Positions 44,395-53,916 are shown, counted from the stretch's first letter. The stretch: DNA of 64,000 nucleotides from Chloroflexota bacterium (GCA_013112685.1 JABFGC010000001.1:1116001-1180000), one strand, 5' to 3'. The notes: a model not told the origin generated them from the letters alone. Made by a program: numbers and translations.

Positions 44395-45984
44395 TTAGTC
44401 ATAGTAATACGGCGAGCAGGGATATTCTTCGCCCGAAGGGGCAATGGCGCGAGGGGGCCAATCCGAATCCACGATGTCGAATTTGTCAATCACATCTTTT
44501 ACCGAAACGAGGGCGTTATCGGCGTTGAGGCGGGCAAAATGGAAGGATTGCCAGGAATATTCGCGGTCACTCAACTCACGCTGGTAGCGGATGCAGGCTA
44601 AGGCGGCGGCAAGCTTCTCATGGACGGAATCAGGCAGGGTCGGAGTCTGAAGCGCGTCCACGAGGGGCGGGATGGCGTCATCGGAGAGTTGGATAAAGTA
44701 TTGGGAGTCCAAATCCTCCACGTCGTTCCCGCTCAGTTCGCGCCGGATGTTTTGATTCACAATGAAGGCATCCACGTTGAGGATGGGGAGCGAGGCGGCA
44801 AATCCAAACGAGGCGATGAGCATCGCAAAGGCAAACGCGCGCTCCCTGCGGAGAATTTCGAGCGCGATGGTGGCGACGAGGAGCAAGCCGATCCAGACCA
44901 GGAAAACGTGCGTGTACGTGCGCAGGCGCGAGAAGCCATACGCCAGTTCGTACAGGTTGAGGCGCTGATAGGCGGAAACGAGCATCACCAGGAGGAGGGC
45001 GACCAGCGCAACACCCAAACCGGAAAAGGTTTTCCGCTGGGTTTCGGTCTCGCGTTTGGTGACGGCGCTGAGCGTGAGAAGCATCATCAGGGCAAAGAAC
45101 GCCACAGTGACCAGTTCGCCGAAACCGCGGCGGGCATACTCGGAGTAGGTGTAGCCTTCCACATTGATGTTAGTCGCGCCGCCGAAGAAATACCGGAATT
45201 GAATGACGACAAAGATGGTGAAGAGCGCGACCACGCTCCCCAGCACGATGGCTGATTCGACAAAGCCAAGGAACGGCGGGACGACGGGCTTGTCCACGCC
45301 GACGAGTTTTTCATCCTTCGATTCGGACGATGCGTGCAATACGATCCCCGCCAGCGCATACCCGATGACGAGGATGTAGATCAGGCGGAAGATGTATTCG
45401 GGCAGTTTATCGAGTTTGAACAGTTCGATGAAATCGTCCAGTCGTTGACCGAAGACCACGTCCGCCGAGGCGAGCAGGGCGGCGAAGATCGCCACGATGG
45501 GCAGGGCGATCACCAGTCCGCGCAGGACGGGCATGAAGTTGTATCGCGGCGGTTTCACGCCTGCTTCGGCTTGCTCTTTGCGGATTTCGGTCGAGAAGGC
45601 GATGGGACGGGCGATCATACTGCCCGCCAAACCGAGCAATTTGGCGAAGTAATCCGCGAGGGAATATTGCATCCAACGCCCGCCGAGGTAGGTGACGGCG
45701 AGGATGGTGAGCGTGAACATGGTGAACGTGTAAGCGAGGAAGGTGGTCATCGGCTCGGCGCGGATGAAGGTGACGGCGGCGAAAAAGCCGAAGAGCGGGA
45801 TCAGATACAGGGCGGAGCGATGCGGGCGAAGCCCGTCGCTCAACAGAAGGTAGAACGCCGCGAGCAGACAAGCCGTCCAAAAAATGGCAAAGTTGATGCC
45901 GGGGGCGTTCTCCCAAAAGAGAAAGTCGAAGAGCCAGCCGAGAACGAGGACAACGATCCAGAGTTTGTTTGGTTTGGTTTTCAT
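44395..45984 (-). CDS. DUF4173 multi-pass membrane protein
   Basis: A 529-residue protein with about eleven hydrophobic helices in the first 430 residues (WIVVLVLGWLFDFLFW, PVLRGLVIALPIVAIFAALLAS, FVESAIVLGSVVALFTIFVVIQFRYFFGG, then ASFGFAASLPILNVDAFIVNQNI). It ends in a soluble domain of about 100 residues (LDSQYFIQLSDDAIPPLVDAL, ALACIRYQRELSDREYSWQSFHFAR). This is the DUF4173/DUF4153-like pattern. The function is unknown, and it is often found near sensor systems. Confidence 0.8.
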   Translation of the reverse strand: MKTKPNKLWIVVLVLGWLFDFLFWENAPGINFAIFWTACLLAAFYLLLSDGLRPHRSALYLIPLFGFFAAVTFIRAEPMTTFLAYTFTMFTLTILAVTYLGGRWMQYSLADYFAKLLGLAGSMIARPIAFSTEIRKEQAEAGVKPPRYNFMPVLRGLVIALPIVAIFAALLASADVVFGQRLDDFIELFKLDKLPEYIFRLIYILVIGYALAGIVLHASSESKDEKLVGVDKPVVPPFLGFVESAIVLGSVVALFTIFVVIQFRYFFGGATNINVEGYTYSEYARRGFGELVTVAFFALMMLLTLSAVTKRETETQRKTFSGLGVALVALLLVMLVSAYQRLNLYELAYGFSRLRTYTHVFLVWIGLLLVATIALEILRRERAFAFAMLIASFGFAASLPILNVDAFIVNQNIRRELSGNDVEDLDSQYFIQLSDDAIPPLVDALQTPTLPDSVHEKLAAALACIRYQRELSDREYSWQSFHFARLNADNALVSVKDVIDKFDIVDSDWPPRAIAPSGEEYPCSPYYYD

Positions 45985-46209
45985 AATGACTCCTGTTTTT
46001 CACGAGGCATGAAGTTTGAGGCGAAGGTGTCGGAAGGATAGTCCCGCCAGGCTTGCGGAGACTCTCAAAAGGTATCAGTTTTTCAAATTTGACAACAAAA
46101 TTTCCCAAACCCTAAAGGTCATAGAGACTATTTCTCTACCGTACATTCAGAACTTTTACCGCCAAGCGCGCCAAGGTCGCCAAGAAAACTTCGAAAAACT
46201 TGGCGTCTT

Positions 46210-46327
46210 GGCGTTCTAAGCCTCCAGAATGGGGGTGGCGGTTCGATTGTTCGTTTGTTCGTTTGTAGGGCAGCGAAAAGATTTAGGGTCCGGGAATTAC
46301 AAATTTGTGAGAATCGAAATCGGGCTA
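46210..46327. other. Intergenic region upstream of the small peptide gene
   Basis: The stretch from 46008 to 46327 has no gene that I can support. It includes a repeat of TTCGTTTG units near 46247-46266 and CGCCAAG/CTTGGCG inverted text near 46165-46213. Confidence 0.4.
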
Positions 46328-46356
46328 TTGACATCCGATTTAAACTGTGCCATACT
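46328..46356 (+). promoter_or_regulatory. Sigma-70-type promoter for the 18-residue peptide gene
   Basis: TTGACA at 46328-46333, a 17-base spacer, and CATACT at 46351-46356: the best -35/-10 pair in the window. The predicted start near 46363 gives a leader of about 50 bases. Confidence 0.6.
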
Positions 46357-46415
46357 TTCGGCATCGTTCCGGGGGCAAACAAATTGAATCGCCATCCTTA
46401 TGAAAGGAGGAGGTG

Positions 46416-46472
46416 ATGTCTAACATGGATAGTAGTATCAAACCCAGCGCTGTGGCATCCCTCCTCAAGTAA
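46416..46472 (+). CDS. Tiny peptide gene (18 residues), unknown
   Basis: ATG at 46416 follows a very strong ribosome-binding site (AAAGGAGGAGGTG). The peptide is MSNMDSSIKPSAVASLLK. The ATG overlaps a 7-codon frame that starts at 46400 (MKGGGDV). The gene's 3' half pairs with downstream sequence: GCGCTGTGGC (46447-46456) with GCCACAGCGC (46481-46490). A second hairpin GCCATCC-GAAA-GGATGGC follows at about 46499-46516. It could be a leader peptide of an attenuator, a small toxin or signalling peptide, or a structured RNA. I cannot assign a family. Confidence 0.45.
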   Translation: MSNMDSSIKPSAVASLLK

Positions 46473-46498
46473 GCAAGGAAGCCACAGCGCCCCACGAT

Positions 46499-46516
46499 TG
46501 CCATCCGAAAGGATGG
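46499..46516 (+). terminator. GNRA-capped hairpin downstream of the tiny peptide gene
   Basis: GCCATCC, loop GAAA, GGATGGC, then AGTCTGGTTT; terminator-like but with a weak T tract. Confidence 0.45.
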
Positions 46517-46548
46517 CAGTCTGGTTTAATCGGCGCAATCTGCGGATG

Positions 46549-46893
46549 TTAATATACCCGCACCGAGGAATCCACCCGCCGCGCATATTCGTCAATCCCC
46601 CCGCTCACATTGAAGACATTTTTGTATTCCTGCCGCATCAGCCAGTTGGTCACCTGCATACTGCGGTTGCCGTGATGACAAAGGACGTAGACGGGGAGTT
46701 CCTGCGTTGTGACCGACTCGGGCAGGGCGTCGGCGCCTTCGCTTGCGAGGCGGCTCAACGGCAGGACCTCGAGCCTGCTGTCTTCGATTTTGGCATAGGC
46801 AAACTCCGGGAGTTCGCGCACATCCAACAGGATAAATTTCTCCTCGGATTTGAGTCTTTCACCAAGTTGGGTAACGGTAATTTCGGGGATCAT
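46549..46893 (-). CDS. Rhodanese-like sulfurtransferase domain protein
   Basis: A 114-residue single rhodanese domain: VTQLGERLKSEEKFILLDVRELPEF, then the active-site loop YVLCHHGNRSMQVTNWL with catalytic Cys, ending NVSGGIDEYARRVD. The CHHGNRS loop is the form common in single-domain GlpE/MoeB-type proteins that move sulfur. ATG at 46893 follows AAAGAGG. It stands alone. Confidence 0.88.
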   Translation of the reverse strand: MIPEITVTQLGERLKSEEKFILLDVRELPEFAYAKIEDSRLEVLPLSRLASEGADALPESVTTQELPVYVLCHHGNRSMQVTNWLMRQEYKNVFNVSGGIDEYARRVDSSVRVY

Positions 46894-46904
46894 AAAAACC
46901 TCTT

Positions 46905-46968
46905 TTTGGACGATAGACCATAGACCGCGGGTTGTATTTTTATCGTCCATCGTCCGCGATCTACGGTC
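46905..46968. repeat. GACGATAG / CTATCGTC-type repeat upstream of the rhodanese gene
   Basis: GGACGATAGACCATAGACC and ATCGTCCATCGTCC, TACGGTC form imperfect inverted repeats akin to those at 16195-16295. Confidence 0.5.
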
Positions 46969-46971
46969 AAT

Positions 46972-49106
46972 TTATTTCTTCGCCGCGGGAGCGTAGAATT
47001 TCTCCACGTATTCCTTCACCATGCGGCGGGTGGAAAACTGCGGGATGACCGTCTTCATGGATTCCTTCATGCAGCGAACCCACTCGCGGGACATATCCTT
47101 CGGGTCGCGGTCGTAGAATTTCGGGATGATCTGATGTTCGAGCGTGTCGTACAGGCTCTCGGCGTCGGCGGCATCCTGCGCCTCGGCGGATTCGTATTCC
47201 TTTTCCTCGCCGATTGCCCAGCCGTTTTTGCCGTTGTAGGCTTCGCGCCACCAGCCGTCCAGCACGGAGAAGTTCGGCACGCCGTTGATGGCGGCTTTCA
47301 TGCCGCTCGTGCCGCTGGCTTCGTAGGGGCGGCGCGGAGTGTTCATCCACACATCCACGCCCTGGACGAGGTAGCGGGCGAGGTTCATGTCGTAATCTTC
47401 GACGAAGACGATGCGCCCGCCGGTCTCGGCTTTTTTGACGGTGCGATAGACCTGCTGGATCAACTGCTTGCCGGGTTCGTCGGCGGGATGCGCCTTGCCC
47501 GCAAAGATGATTTGCATCGGCATGTTCGGGCGGTTGACAATATCGAGCAGGCGTTCCACATCCGAAAGGATGAGGCTGGCGCGCTTGTAGGTGGCAAAAC
47601 GGCGGGCAAAACCGATGGTCAGCGCGTAGGGGTTGATCAGCACGCCGGAGGCGACCACCTGCACGGGATGAAACCCGCCGCGCGTCCAGCGTTCGCGCAC
47701 GCGCTCGGTGAGGTAGAACGCCAGCTTGCGTTTGAGATGATGATGCACCGCCCACAATTCGGCATCGGGGATCTGGTCAATCTTCTCCATCAACTCGTGG
47801 TTATCGAGGTCCTCGTACCAGTCTGCGCCGAGGTATTTATCGAGCAGGTTGCTCATGCGGCGCGCCATCCAGTTGCGGGTGTGGACTCCGTTGGTGATGT
47901 GCTGGATGGGCACATCCTTCACGTCACGGTCTGCCCAGAGGAATTTCCACATATCGCGGGAAACTTCTCCATGCAGTTCAGAAACCGCATTCGAGCCGCC
48001 CGATAACTTCAACGCCAGCACGGGCATGGAGTAGGTGTCGCCGCGCAGATGGGTATGTTTGGCGGTCTCCACGAATTGCTCGCGGGTGAGTCCCAGTTCG
48101 CCCCAGTAGTTGGCGAGGTATTTGTCAATCAGCCAGAGCGGGAATTCGTCGTTGCCCGCCGGGACGGGGGTATGGGTGGTGAAGATGTTTTGGGTGAGGG
48201 TCTTTTTCGCGGCATCCGCAAACGGGGCGCCCCCCGCCACCAGTTCACGAATCCGCTCCAAGGTCAGGAAAGAGGCGTGACCTTCGTTCATGTGCCAGAC
48301 CGTCGGCGCATATCCCAGCGCGCGCAAGGCGCGGACTCCACCGATTCCCAAAAGGATTTCCTGCATGATGCGGCGGTCGAGGGTCCGACCAGTACAGGCG
48401 CGCGGTGAGCAGGCGGTCGAAGTCGTTGTTGCTTTCCACGTTCGAGTCGAGCAGGTAGAGCGGGACGCGCCCCACGCGCACCTCCCAAATCTGCGCGGTG
48501 ACGCAGGCGGTCGGGGAAACTGATGTCAATGGTGACGGGTGCGTCGTCGCGTTTGACGAGCGAGACGGGCAAATGCTCGAAGGTGAGCGGGTTGTTGAGC
48601 GCCTCCTGCCAGCCGTCTTCGCTGATGCGCTGGGAGAAATAGCCCTGCGCGTACATGAAGCCGACGGCGATGAACGGCAGACCGAGGTCGGAGGCTTCCT
48701 TGAGGTGGTCGCCGGCGAGCACGCCCAAACCGCCCGAATAAATGGGCAGGGTCTCGTGCAAGCCGTATTCCATTGAAAAATAAGCGATCGGGTTCTTTAT
48801 TTCCGGGTGGGTTTTCTGCGCCCAGGTTTCCCCGCCGAAGTAAGCGTCGAAGGTTTCGAACAACGCGTCGTAGGCTTCGAGATATTCCTTATCCTTGGCA
48901 GCTGGTTCAAACGCGCGCGTCCCACTTCATTGAGCAGGCGGATGGGATTGTGATGAAGGCGTTCCCACAGATCGTAATCGAGGCGTCCGAACAGGCGAGC
49001 CGCTTCGGGATGCCAGGGACCACCACAGGTTGGCGGCAAGTTCGCCCAGGCGCGCGAGCCGCTTGGGTAGAATGAACTTTTGGGAGGGATCAGTCAGGAA
49101 TTTCAT
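46972..49106 (-). CDS. glgP: Alpha-glucan phosphorylase GlgP (GT35, four frameshifts)
   Basis: About 710 residues of the shorter DUF3417-containing subfamily. In order: KFLTDPSQKFILPKRLARLGELAANLWWS, WHPEAARLFGRLDYDLW, NPIAYFSMEYGLHETLPIYSGGLGVLAGDHLKEASDLG (substrate site), APTVWHMNEGHASFLTLERI, NGVHTRNWM, FARRFATYKRASLIL, FAGKAHPADEPGKQLI, and the PLP region with RPYEASGTSGMKAAINGVPNFSVLDGWW. It releases glucose-1-phosphate from glycogen-like glucans. Frame breaks near 49019, 48900, 48505 and 48382 are all single-base events. ATG at 49106 starts the DUF3417 domain. Confidence 0.9.
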
Positions 49107-49289
49107 AGCCGCGTTATCATACCTCAAAGTCTTTGACGGGCGGTTTATTGTAAGCCGAATTAGTTTATTGGTCAAACTAACTCAACGAGTTTGGGAATTT
49201 TGACCAAAAAGGACGGGCGATGACCTTGCCCGTCCTTCCGCTTCAAACCGGACCCGAAACCTGCCCTGCCCTATCGAGCGAATCCACGC

Positions 49290-50540
49290 TCAGAATCGCT
49301 CCAGCCCAAACGGACTCAAATCGAAGGCTGTCTTCCGCCCATTGACCAGTTCCGTCACAACTTGACCCGTTCCCGGTCCCAGAGTGAGACCCACCATCGC
49401 GTGCCCCGTGGCAACTGTCAGGTTGGAATGATGCGGCGAACGCCCAATGGCGGGGATTCCATCGGGGGTGACGGGGCGCAGTCCAGCCCAGGTTTCTTTC
49501 ACGTCCAGTTTTTCATCCAACTCGATATACTCGCGGACAAACTTCTCCAGCCGCGCAAGCCAATCCGGGTTGGGCGTGGTGCTGTATTCGCCCACTTCGA
49601 GCCGCCCCGTGAAACGCAGAAGTTCGCCAAGCGGCGAAACCGCCACGCGCCGGTCGCCGAGGATGAAGGCATGGCGCGGCATCTTTCGCGGCGCGGCAAC
49701 GGTGACGCTGTATCCGCGCGCGGGCTGGACAGGAAGTTTGAGCCGCAGATCGCGCGCGACGATGGGAGACCATGCGCCTGCTGCAAGGACGACGTGCTCC
49801 GCCTCGAACTCGCCGGACGCGGTTCTGACCTTCGAAATTTTTCCACCCGCCGACTCAAGCCCCGTGACTGGCGTGTTTTCATGCACTTCCGCGCCCATCG
49901 CTCGGACGCGCTTCGCCAACTCGCCGAGGAAGATGGCTGGATTCATGAATGAGTCGCCGGTGAAATGCACGCCGCCGATAACGTCATCCAGCGCGATCGG
50001 TTCGCGCGCGTGCAGGGCGGCTTTATCCAAAATTTCCGTCGGCACGCCGTTCTTCCCCAGGAATTCGGCTTCGTGTTTGCCGCCTTCAAAGGCTTTTTCA
50101 TCTTTGAAGAGCGTGATGATGCCGGTTTGTTGATAGCGGCATTCGATTCCTTCTTCATCCAGCATCTTCTGTAGATTGGTTACGCTCAGTTGCGCGAGAT
50201 TTCGCATTGCCGGAAGGCTGCGTTGGACGTTTGCGTCATTGCACGCCGCCGCGAATTGAACCAGCCACAAGAGGTACGCCGGGCTGAGCCGAACCTTCAT
50301 CCCAAACGGGCTGAGCGCCGGGTCGAGCATCCACTTGAGCGCGGAACTCACTACCCCAGGCGCGGCAAGTGGGATGATGTGACTTGGCACGATTTGCCCC
50401 GCATTGCCATGTCCACTGCCCTTACCGATTTCTTTGGCTTCAAGGATGGTCACCTTCCGCCCCGATTTCAACAGATAGTAGGCGCAACTTAATCCAACCG
50501 GTCCGCCGCCGATGATGAGGATGTCTGATTTTGTGGTCAC
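49290..50540 (-). CDS. FAD-dependent D-amino-acid dehydrogenase / glycine-oxidase-like (DadA type)
   Basis: A 416-residue DAO-family flavoprotein: N-terminal SDILIIGGGPVGLSCAYYLLKSGRKVTILEA, GSGHGNAGQIVPSHIIPLAAPG (DadA-like), EAEHVVLAAGAWSPIVARDL, and a C-terminal ETWAGLRPVTPDGIPAIGRSPHHSNLTVATGHAMVGLTLGPGTG split over the FAD site. It oxidatively deaminates D-amino acids or related imino acids. The start is 22 bp from the end of the second IS30 copy, so its own promoter has probably been displaced and its expression may depend on the IS. Confidence 0.88.
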   Translation of the reverse strand: MTTKSDILIIGGGPVGLSCAYYLLKSGRKVTILEAKEIGKGSGHGNAGQIVPSHIIPLAAPGVVSSALKWMLDPALSPFGMKVRLSPAYLLWLVQFAAACNDANVQRSLPAMRNLAQLSVTNLQKMLDEEGIECRYQQTGIITLFKDEKAFEGGKHEAEFLGKNGVPTEILDKAALHAREPIALDDVIGGVHFTGDSFMNPAIFLGELAKRVRAMGAEVHENTPVTGLESAGGKISKVRTASGEFEAEHVVLAAGAWSPIVARDLRLKLPVQPARGYSVTVAAPRKMPRHAFILGDRRVAVSPLGELLRFTGRLEVGEYSTTPNPDWLARLEKFVREYIELDEKLDVKETWAGLRPVTPDGIPAIGRSPHHSNLTVATGHAMVGLTLGPGTGQVVTELVNGRKTAFDLSPFGLERF

Positions 50541-50562
50541 TGCCTGCCTTCTTTCCGTTTTA

Positions 50563-51621
50563 TGAATTCAAGTCGTAAGTGCAACAGATGTATGGTAGAA
50601 CACCTCAAAGGGTGTTTTGAAACGCAGGCATTTGCGTGGTCTGAAATTTAACATTGAGGTGATTTGATCGATCTTTTTATCCGAGAAGGTTTTAAAGTCA
50701 GATTTCCTGGGAAGGTATTGTCGCAGCAAGCCATTGGTGTTCTCATTCGTGCCGCGTTCCCAAGCGGCATAGGGATGAGCGAAATAGAATTTGAGTTGAA
50801 GGGTTTTGGCAATGAATTCGTGTTCGGCAAACTCTTTGCCATGATCGGAAGTTAGGGTATGCACTTTGTCCTTGACAGACAAAAGCAGTTTGCAGACCTG
50901 TCGCCGAACGGCTTGTGCCGTTCGGCGAGGTACCTTTCCAATCAGGGTGAAACGAGATTTTCTTTCCGTCAAAGTTAGCATGGCCTGTTTTTGTTGTTTG
51001 CCAAGCAGGGTGTCCACTTCCCAGTCGCCCAGACGTTTTCGGGTGTTCACACGGGCTGGGCGCTCCTCAATCGAGCGGCAATTGGGCAATTTGCCTCGCC
51101 GATCATAGCTGCCGTAGCGTTTCCGGCGTTTCTTTTGGCAGCGCAAGTGCTTGTACAAATCACCGCCTGCTTGTTTGTCAACCAGAATATGTTGGTAAAT
51201 CCATTCATGACTGATCCGAATGCCTTGCTCCTTTCTCAGCCTGCCAGAGATTTGTTCTGGACTCCAATCCTGCTTCAACAGGTTGTCCACTAACCTCCAA
51301 TGATCGGCTGTCAGCCGGGGAACTGCTTTCTGCCTGCGAACCGTTGCAAGTTCATGGGCTTGTTGTGGACGGTAGCCGCGTTGCCCTCGATTCCGCTTCA
51401 ACTCGCGGCTGACACTCGACTTGTGAACGCCAATTACTTCTGCGATCTCTGCAAGGGTATGTTTGGTTTTCCGCAATGCATAAATCTGGTATCGTTGAGG
51501 CTGGGTAAGCTGGTGGTAGGTTCTCATAGTGCTCCTTTGACTTGGTCGTCTGAGAAGCATTATCCTACCCCAGCTTACCTCTCAGCGTCCTTCAAAGTTG
51601 CACTTGTGAGTTGAATCTACA
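50563..51621 (-). mobile_element. IS30-family insertion sequence, copy B (1059 bp, intact)
   Basis: Nearly identical to the copy at 26484-27541, with the same boundaries (TGAATTCAAG ... GAATCTACA). It lies between the DadA-like gene and the PATAN-domain gene, which are divergent, so the IS fills their shared regulatory region. Confidence 0.88.
50568..51560 (-). CDS. IS30-family transposase (intact)
   Basis: A 330-residue protein (317 if it starts at ATG 51527, MRTYHQLTQPQRYQI). HTH region LAEIAEVIGVHKSSVSRELKRNRG; DDE residues in GDWEVDTLLGKQ, LTSDHGKEFAEHEF and WERGTNENTNGLLRQYLP. All three are intact, so the element may still move, and it could act on the broken copy A. Confidence 0.9.
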   Translation of the reverse strand: MLLRRPSQRSTMRTYHQLTQPQRYQIYALRKTKHTLAEIAEVIGVHKSSVSRELKRNRGQRGYRPQQAHELATVRRQKAVPRLTADHWRLVDNLLKQDWSPEQISGRLRKEQGIRISHEWIYQHILVDKQAGGDLYKHLRCQKKRRKRYGSYDRRGKLPNCRSIEERPARVNTRKRLGDWEVDTLLGKQQKQAMLTLTERKSRFTLIGKVPRRTAQAVRRQVCKLLLSVKDKVHTLTSDHGKEFAEHEFIAKTLQLKFYFAHPYAAWERGTNENTNGLLRQYLPRKSDFKTFSDKKIDQITSMLNFRPRKCLRFKTPFEVFYHTSVALTT

Positions 51622-51651
51622 CTTCCCAAACAAGAGTGTTAGGAGGATTAA

Positions 51652-51681
51652 TTGACGCATGTCTGGCTTTGCAAGTATAAT
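51652..51681 (+). promoter_or_regulatory. Promoter of the PATAN-GTPase cluster
   Basis: TTGACG at 51652-51657, an 18-base spacer, TATAAT at 51676-51681, with ATG 40 bases downstream. The -35 begins 30 bases beyond the IS30 right end. Confidence 0.65.
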
Positions 51682-51721
51682 CTCCGGGACTATCCCTCAT
51701 TTGATGGGAAGTAGAGGCACA

Positions 51722-52528
51722 ATGGCTCTGCGTGGTAATTTACGCGACTTTACGATTACTCAACTTTTGAACCTGATCAATCTTGCCAGCAAGACCGGCA
51801 CGCTGGTCGTGGACGGGGCATCGGAACAGGCGCACGTCTCCTTCCGCGACGGCAAGCTGGCGTATGCCCGCATCGGAAAGGAAGACGGCAGCCTGGCTTC
51901 GGTTTTGTACAAGGCGAACAAGATCAACGTGAACCAATACCGCGCCATCGCAGACCGCGCCGGGCAGATGACGGACAAGGAACTGGGCTTGTTGTTGATC
52001 AACGCAGGCTACGTCACGCAGGAGGACATCCTGCTGAATTTGCAGGCGTATTTCACCGACCTGGTGCGGAAGTTGTTCACCTGGGTGGAGGGTATCTTCC
52101 GTTTCGAGAACGATATCCTGCCGCCGGACGACCGCATCAACGTGCGGATGGACCTCGAAAATATCATCATCGAAGGCTCGCGCCAGCTGCGCGAACTGGA
52201 GCAATTGCAGGACGAAATCCCCAGCCTGGATATGGCGCTCAAGTTCACCGAACGCCCGCTGACCAACATCAACCTGAGCGTGGATGAGTGGAAGGTGGTC
52301 AAGTTCGTGGACCCGAAGAACACCATGCGCCAGATCGCCAGGACGAACAAACTGACCGAGATCGAGATTCGCAGGATCGTCTATGGGCTTTTGCAGGCGG
52401 GTCTGGTGGAACTGGCGCGTCCTGCCGGCGCCCCGATTCCGATACCCCCGAAGACCTTCCCGACGCCGGACAAGGAAGAACAGAAATCATTGATCAACAA
52501 ACTGATCGGCCGCATTCGTCAGCTTTAA
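51722..52528 (+). CDS. DUF4388 (PATAN domain) regulatory protein
   Basis: A 268-residue protein beginning MALRGNLRDFTITQLLNLINLASKTGTLVVDG and SFRDGKLAYARIG, the PATAN/DUF4388 signature. Helical regions follow (LLLINAGYVTQEDILLNLQAYFTDLVRKLFTWVEG) and a C-terminal winged-helix-like stretch (DPKNTMRQIARTNKLTEIEIRRIVYGLLQAGLVEL). PATAN domains bind response regulators or GTPases in motility and development systems. It is the first gene of the cluster, with the GTPase 27 bases downstream. An upstream start at 51659 is unlikely, because it runs into the promoter. Confidence 0.82.
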   Translation: MALRGNLRDFTITQLLNLINLASKTGTLVVDGASEQAHVSFRDGKLAYARIGKEDGSLASVLYKANKINVNQYRAIADRAGQMTDKELGLLLINAGYVTQEDILLNLQAYFTDLVRKLFTWVEGIFRFENDILPPDDRINVRMDLENIIIEGSRQLRELEQLQDEIPSLDMALKFTERPLTNINLSVDEWKVVKFVDPKNTMRQIARTNKLTEIEIRRIVYGLLQAGLVELARPAGAPIPIPPKTFPTPDKEEQKSLINKLIGRIRQL

Positions 52529-52555
52529 TTATTCGGGGCCGAAAGGATAGGAATT

Positions 52556-53095
52556 ATGCAAACGGTCAAAATGGTAGTGACAGGTCCATTCAGCGCTGGC
52601 AAGACGCAGTTCATCCAGTCTGTCAGCGAGATTGACGTGGTCGCCACGGAGCGCCGGATTTCTTCCGAGGAGGAGCGCACCGTGAAATCCTCCACCACGG
52701 TTGCAATGGACTTTGGACGCATTACGGTGGACGAGGACCTGGTGCTGTACCTGTTCGGTACGCCTGGGCAGAAACGCTTCGACTTCATGTGGGAGATTCT
52801 CTCGGAGGGCATGTTGGGCTTCATCGTGATGGTGGACAGCACCCGCCCGGAGACCTTCCGCGAGGCGCGCTCGATCCTGGAGACCTTCCGCGCTTACGCG
52901 CCCACGCCGTACGTGGTTGCCGCCAACAAACAGGACATGGACGACGCATGGGACCTGGAGGATATGGGTCATGCGCTCCGCCTGGATAAACATACAAAAC
53001 TGCTCCCCTGCGTTGCCACGGACCGCAACTCCGTCAAGACCATCCTGCTGGAATTGTTGTACAGCATTCTTCAGGAAATGGAATCAGGGAAATAG
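52556..53095 (+). CDS. MglA-like small Ras/Arf-type GTPase
   Basis: A 179-residue G protein: G1 loop GPFSAGKTQF (10-19), switch I TTVAMDFGRI, G3 LFGTPGQKRFDFMW (67-80), G4 AANKQDM (123-129). The threonine in switch I and the GTPG form of the DxxG motif are typical of bacterial MglA-like and Rup GTPases. In Myxococcus and cyanobacteria, such GTPases with a roadblock or PATAN partner control polarity and pili. Here the partner is probably the PATAN protein upstream. No MglB/roadblock gene is visible. Confidence 0.87.
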   Translation: MQTVKMVVTGPFSAGKTQFIQSVSEIDVVATERRISSEEERTVKSSTTVAMDFGRITVDEDLVLYLFGTPGQKRFDFMWEILSEGMLGFIVMVDSTRPETFREARSILETFRAYAPTPYVVAANKQDMDDAWDLEDMGHALRLDKHTKLLPCVATDRNSVKTILLELLYSILQEMESGK

Positions 53096-53115
53096 CAGTG
53101 GGATGATCTTCTGCT

Positions 53116-53916
53116 GTGTCGTCAATCACTACTGATCAGGGCATCGTTCATTATGAAGTCTACGGGCGCGGACGCCCGGTAATCCTTTTGCACGGCTGGC
53201 TTGGCTCCTGGGGGCTTTGGCAGGAGACCATGGCCTACCTCGGCGCGTTCTACCGCACCTATGCGCTGGATTTTTGGGGCTTTGGGGAATCGGGGAAAAA
53301 ACGCGAAACGTACGCCGTTTCCGATTTTGTAGACCTTGTCAACCAATTCATGGACCAGTTGGGCATCGTCCATGCGCCGCTGGTGGGACACAGCATGGGC
53401 GGCACGGTCAGCCTTTCGGTGGCGATCAAGTATCCCGACCGGGTGAGCAAGATTGTGGTGGTCGGCTCGCCGATGGCGGGTTCGTCGCTTGCGCCGCTGC
53501 TCAAACTGGCTGGCCAGCGTCCCATCGCCTTCCTGCTTTTCAACATGATGGGTCCCTTCCGCGCCTTCATGAAGTATTACTATTCGCGCGTCATTTGCAG
53601 CGACCCGCGCTTCCCGGACATGATGGACCGAGACCTTTCCCGCACCACCGTCGAATCCTTCCTGCGTTCGATTGCCTCGCTCCGCCGCACCGACCTGACG
53701 CCCATGCTCCCGCAGATCCGCGTGCCGGCCATGGGCATGTACGGTGATAGGGATTTGATCGTCCACCCGAAGCAGTGGCAGCCGATGCAGAACGGCATTT
53801 CGCACACCGTGATCGAACGTTTCCCCGATGCGGGTCATTTCCCGATGCTGGAAGAGCCGACGCGCTTCAGCCAGACCCTGAAACGATTCCTCGATGACGA
53901 CTATCCCAACCCATGA
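53116..53916 (+). CDS. Alpha/beta-fold hydrolase
   Basis: A 266-residue serine hydrolase: oxyanion region PVILLHGWLGS, nucleophile S93 in PLVGHSMGGTVSL, acid in MGMYGDRDLIV, and His in FPDAGHFPMLEEP. The lid region (residues 120-190) is short. The substrate is unknown; lipid ester hydrolysis would fit the lipid enzymes downstream. The start is GTG at 53116 (SSITTDQGIVHYEVYG follows). The stop overlaps the V4R start by four bases (ATGA), which shows translational coupling. Confidence 0.85.
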   Translation: MSSITTDQGIVHYEVYGRGRPVILLHGWLGSWGLWQETMAYLGAFYRTYALDFWGFGESGKKRETYAVSDFVDLVNQFMDQLGIVHAPLVGHSMGGTVSLSVAIKYPDRVSKIVVVGSPMAGSSLAPLLKLAGQRPIAFLLFNMMGPFRAFMKYYYSRVICSDPRFPDMMDRDLSRTTVESFLRSIASLRRTDLTPMLPQIRVPAMGMYGDRDLIVHPKQWQPMQNGISHTVIERFPDAGHFPMLEEPTRFSQTLKRFLDDDYPNP

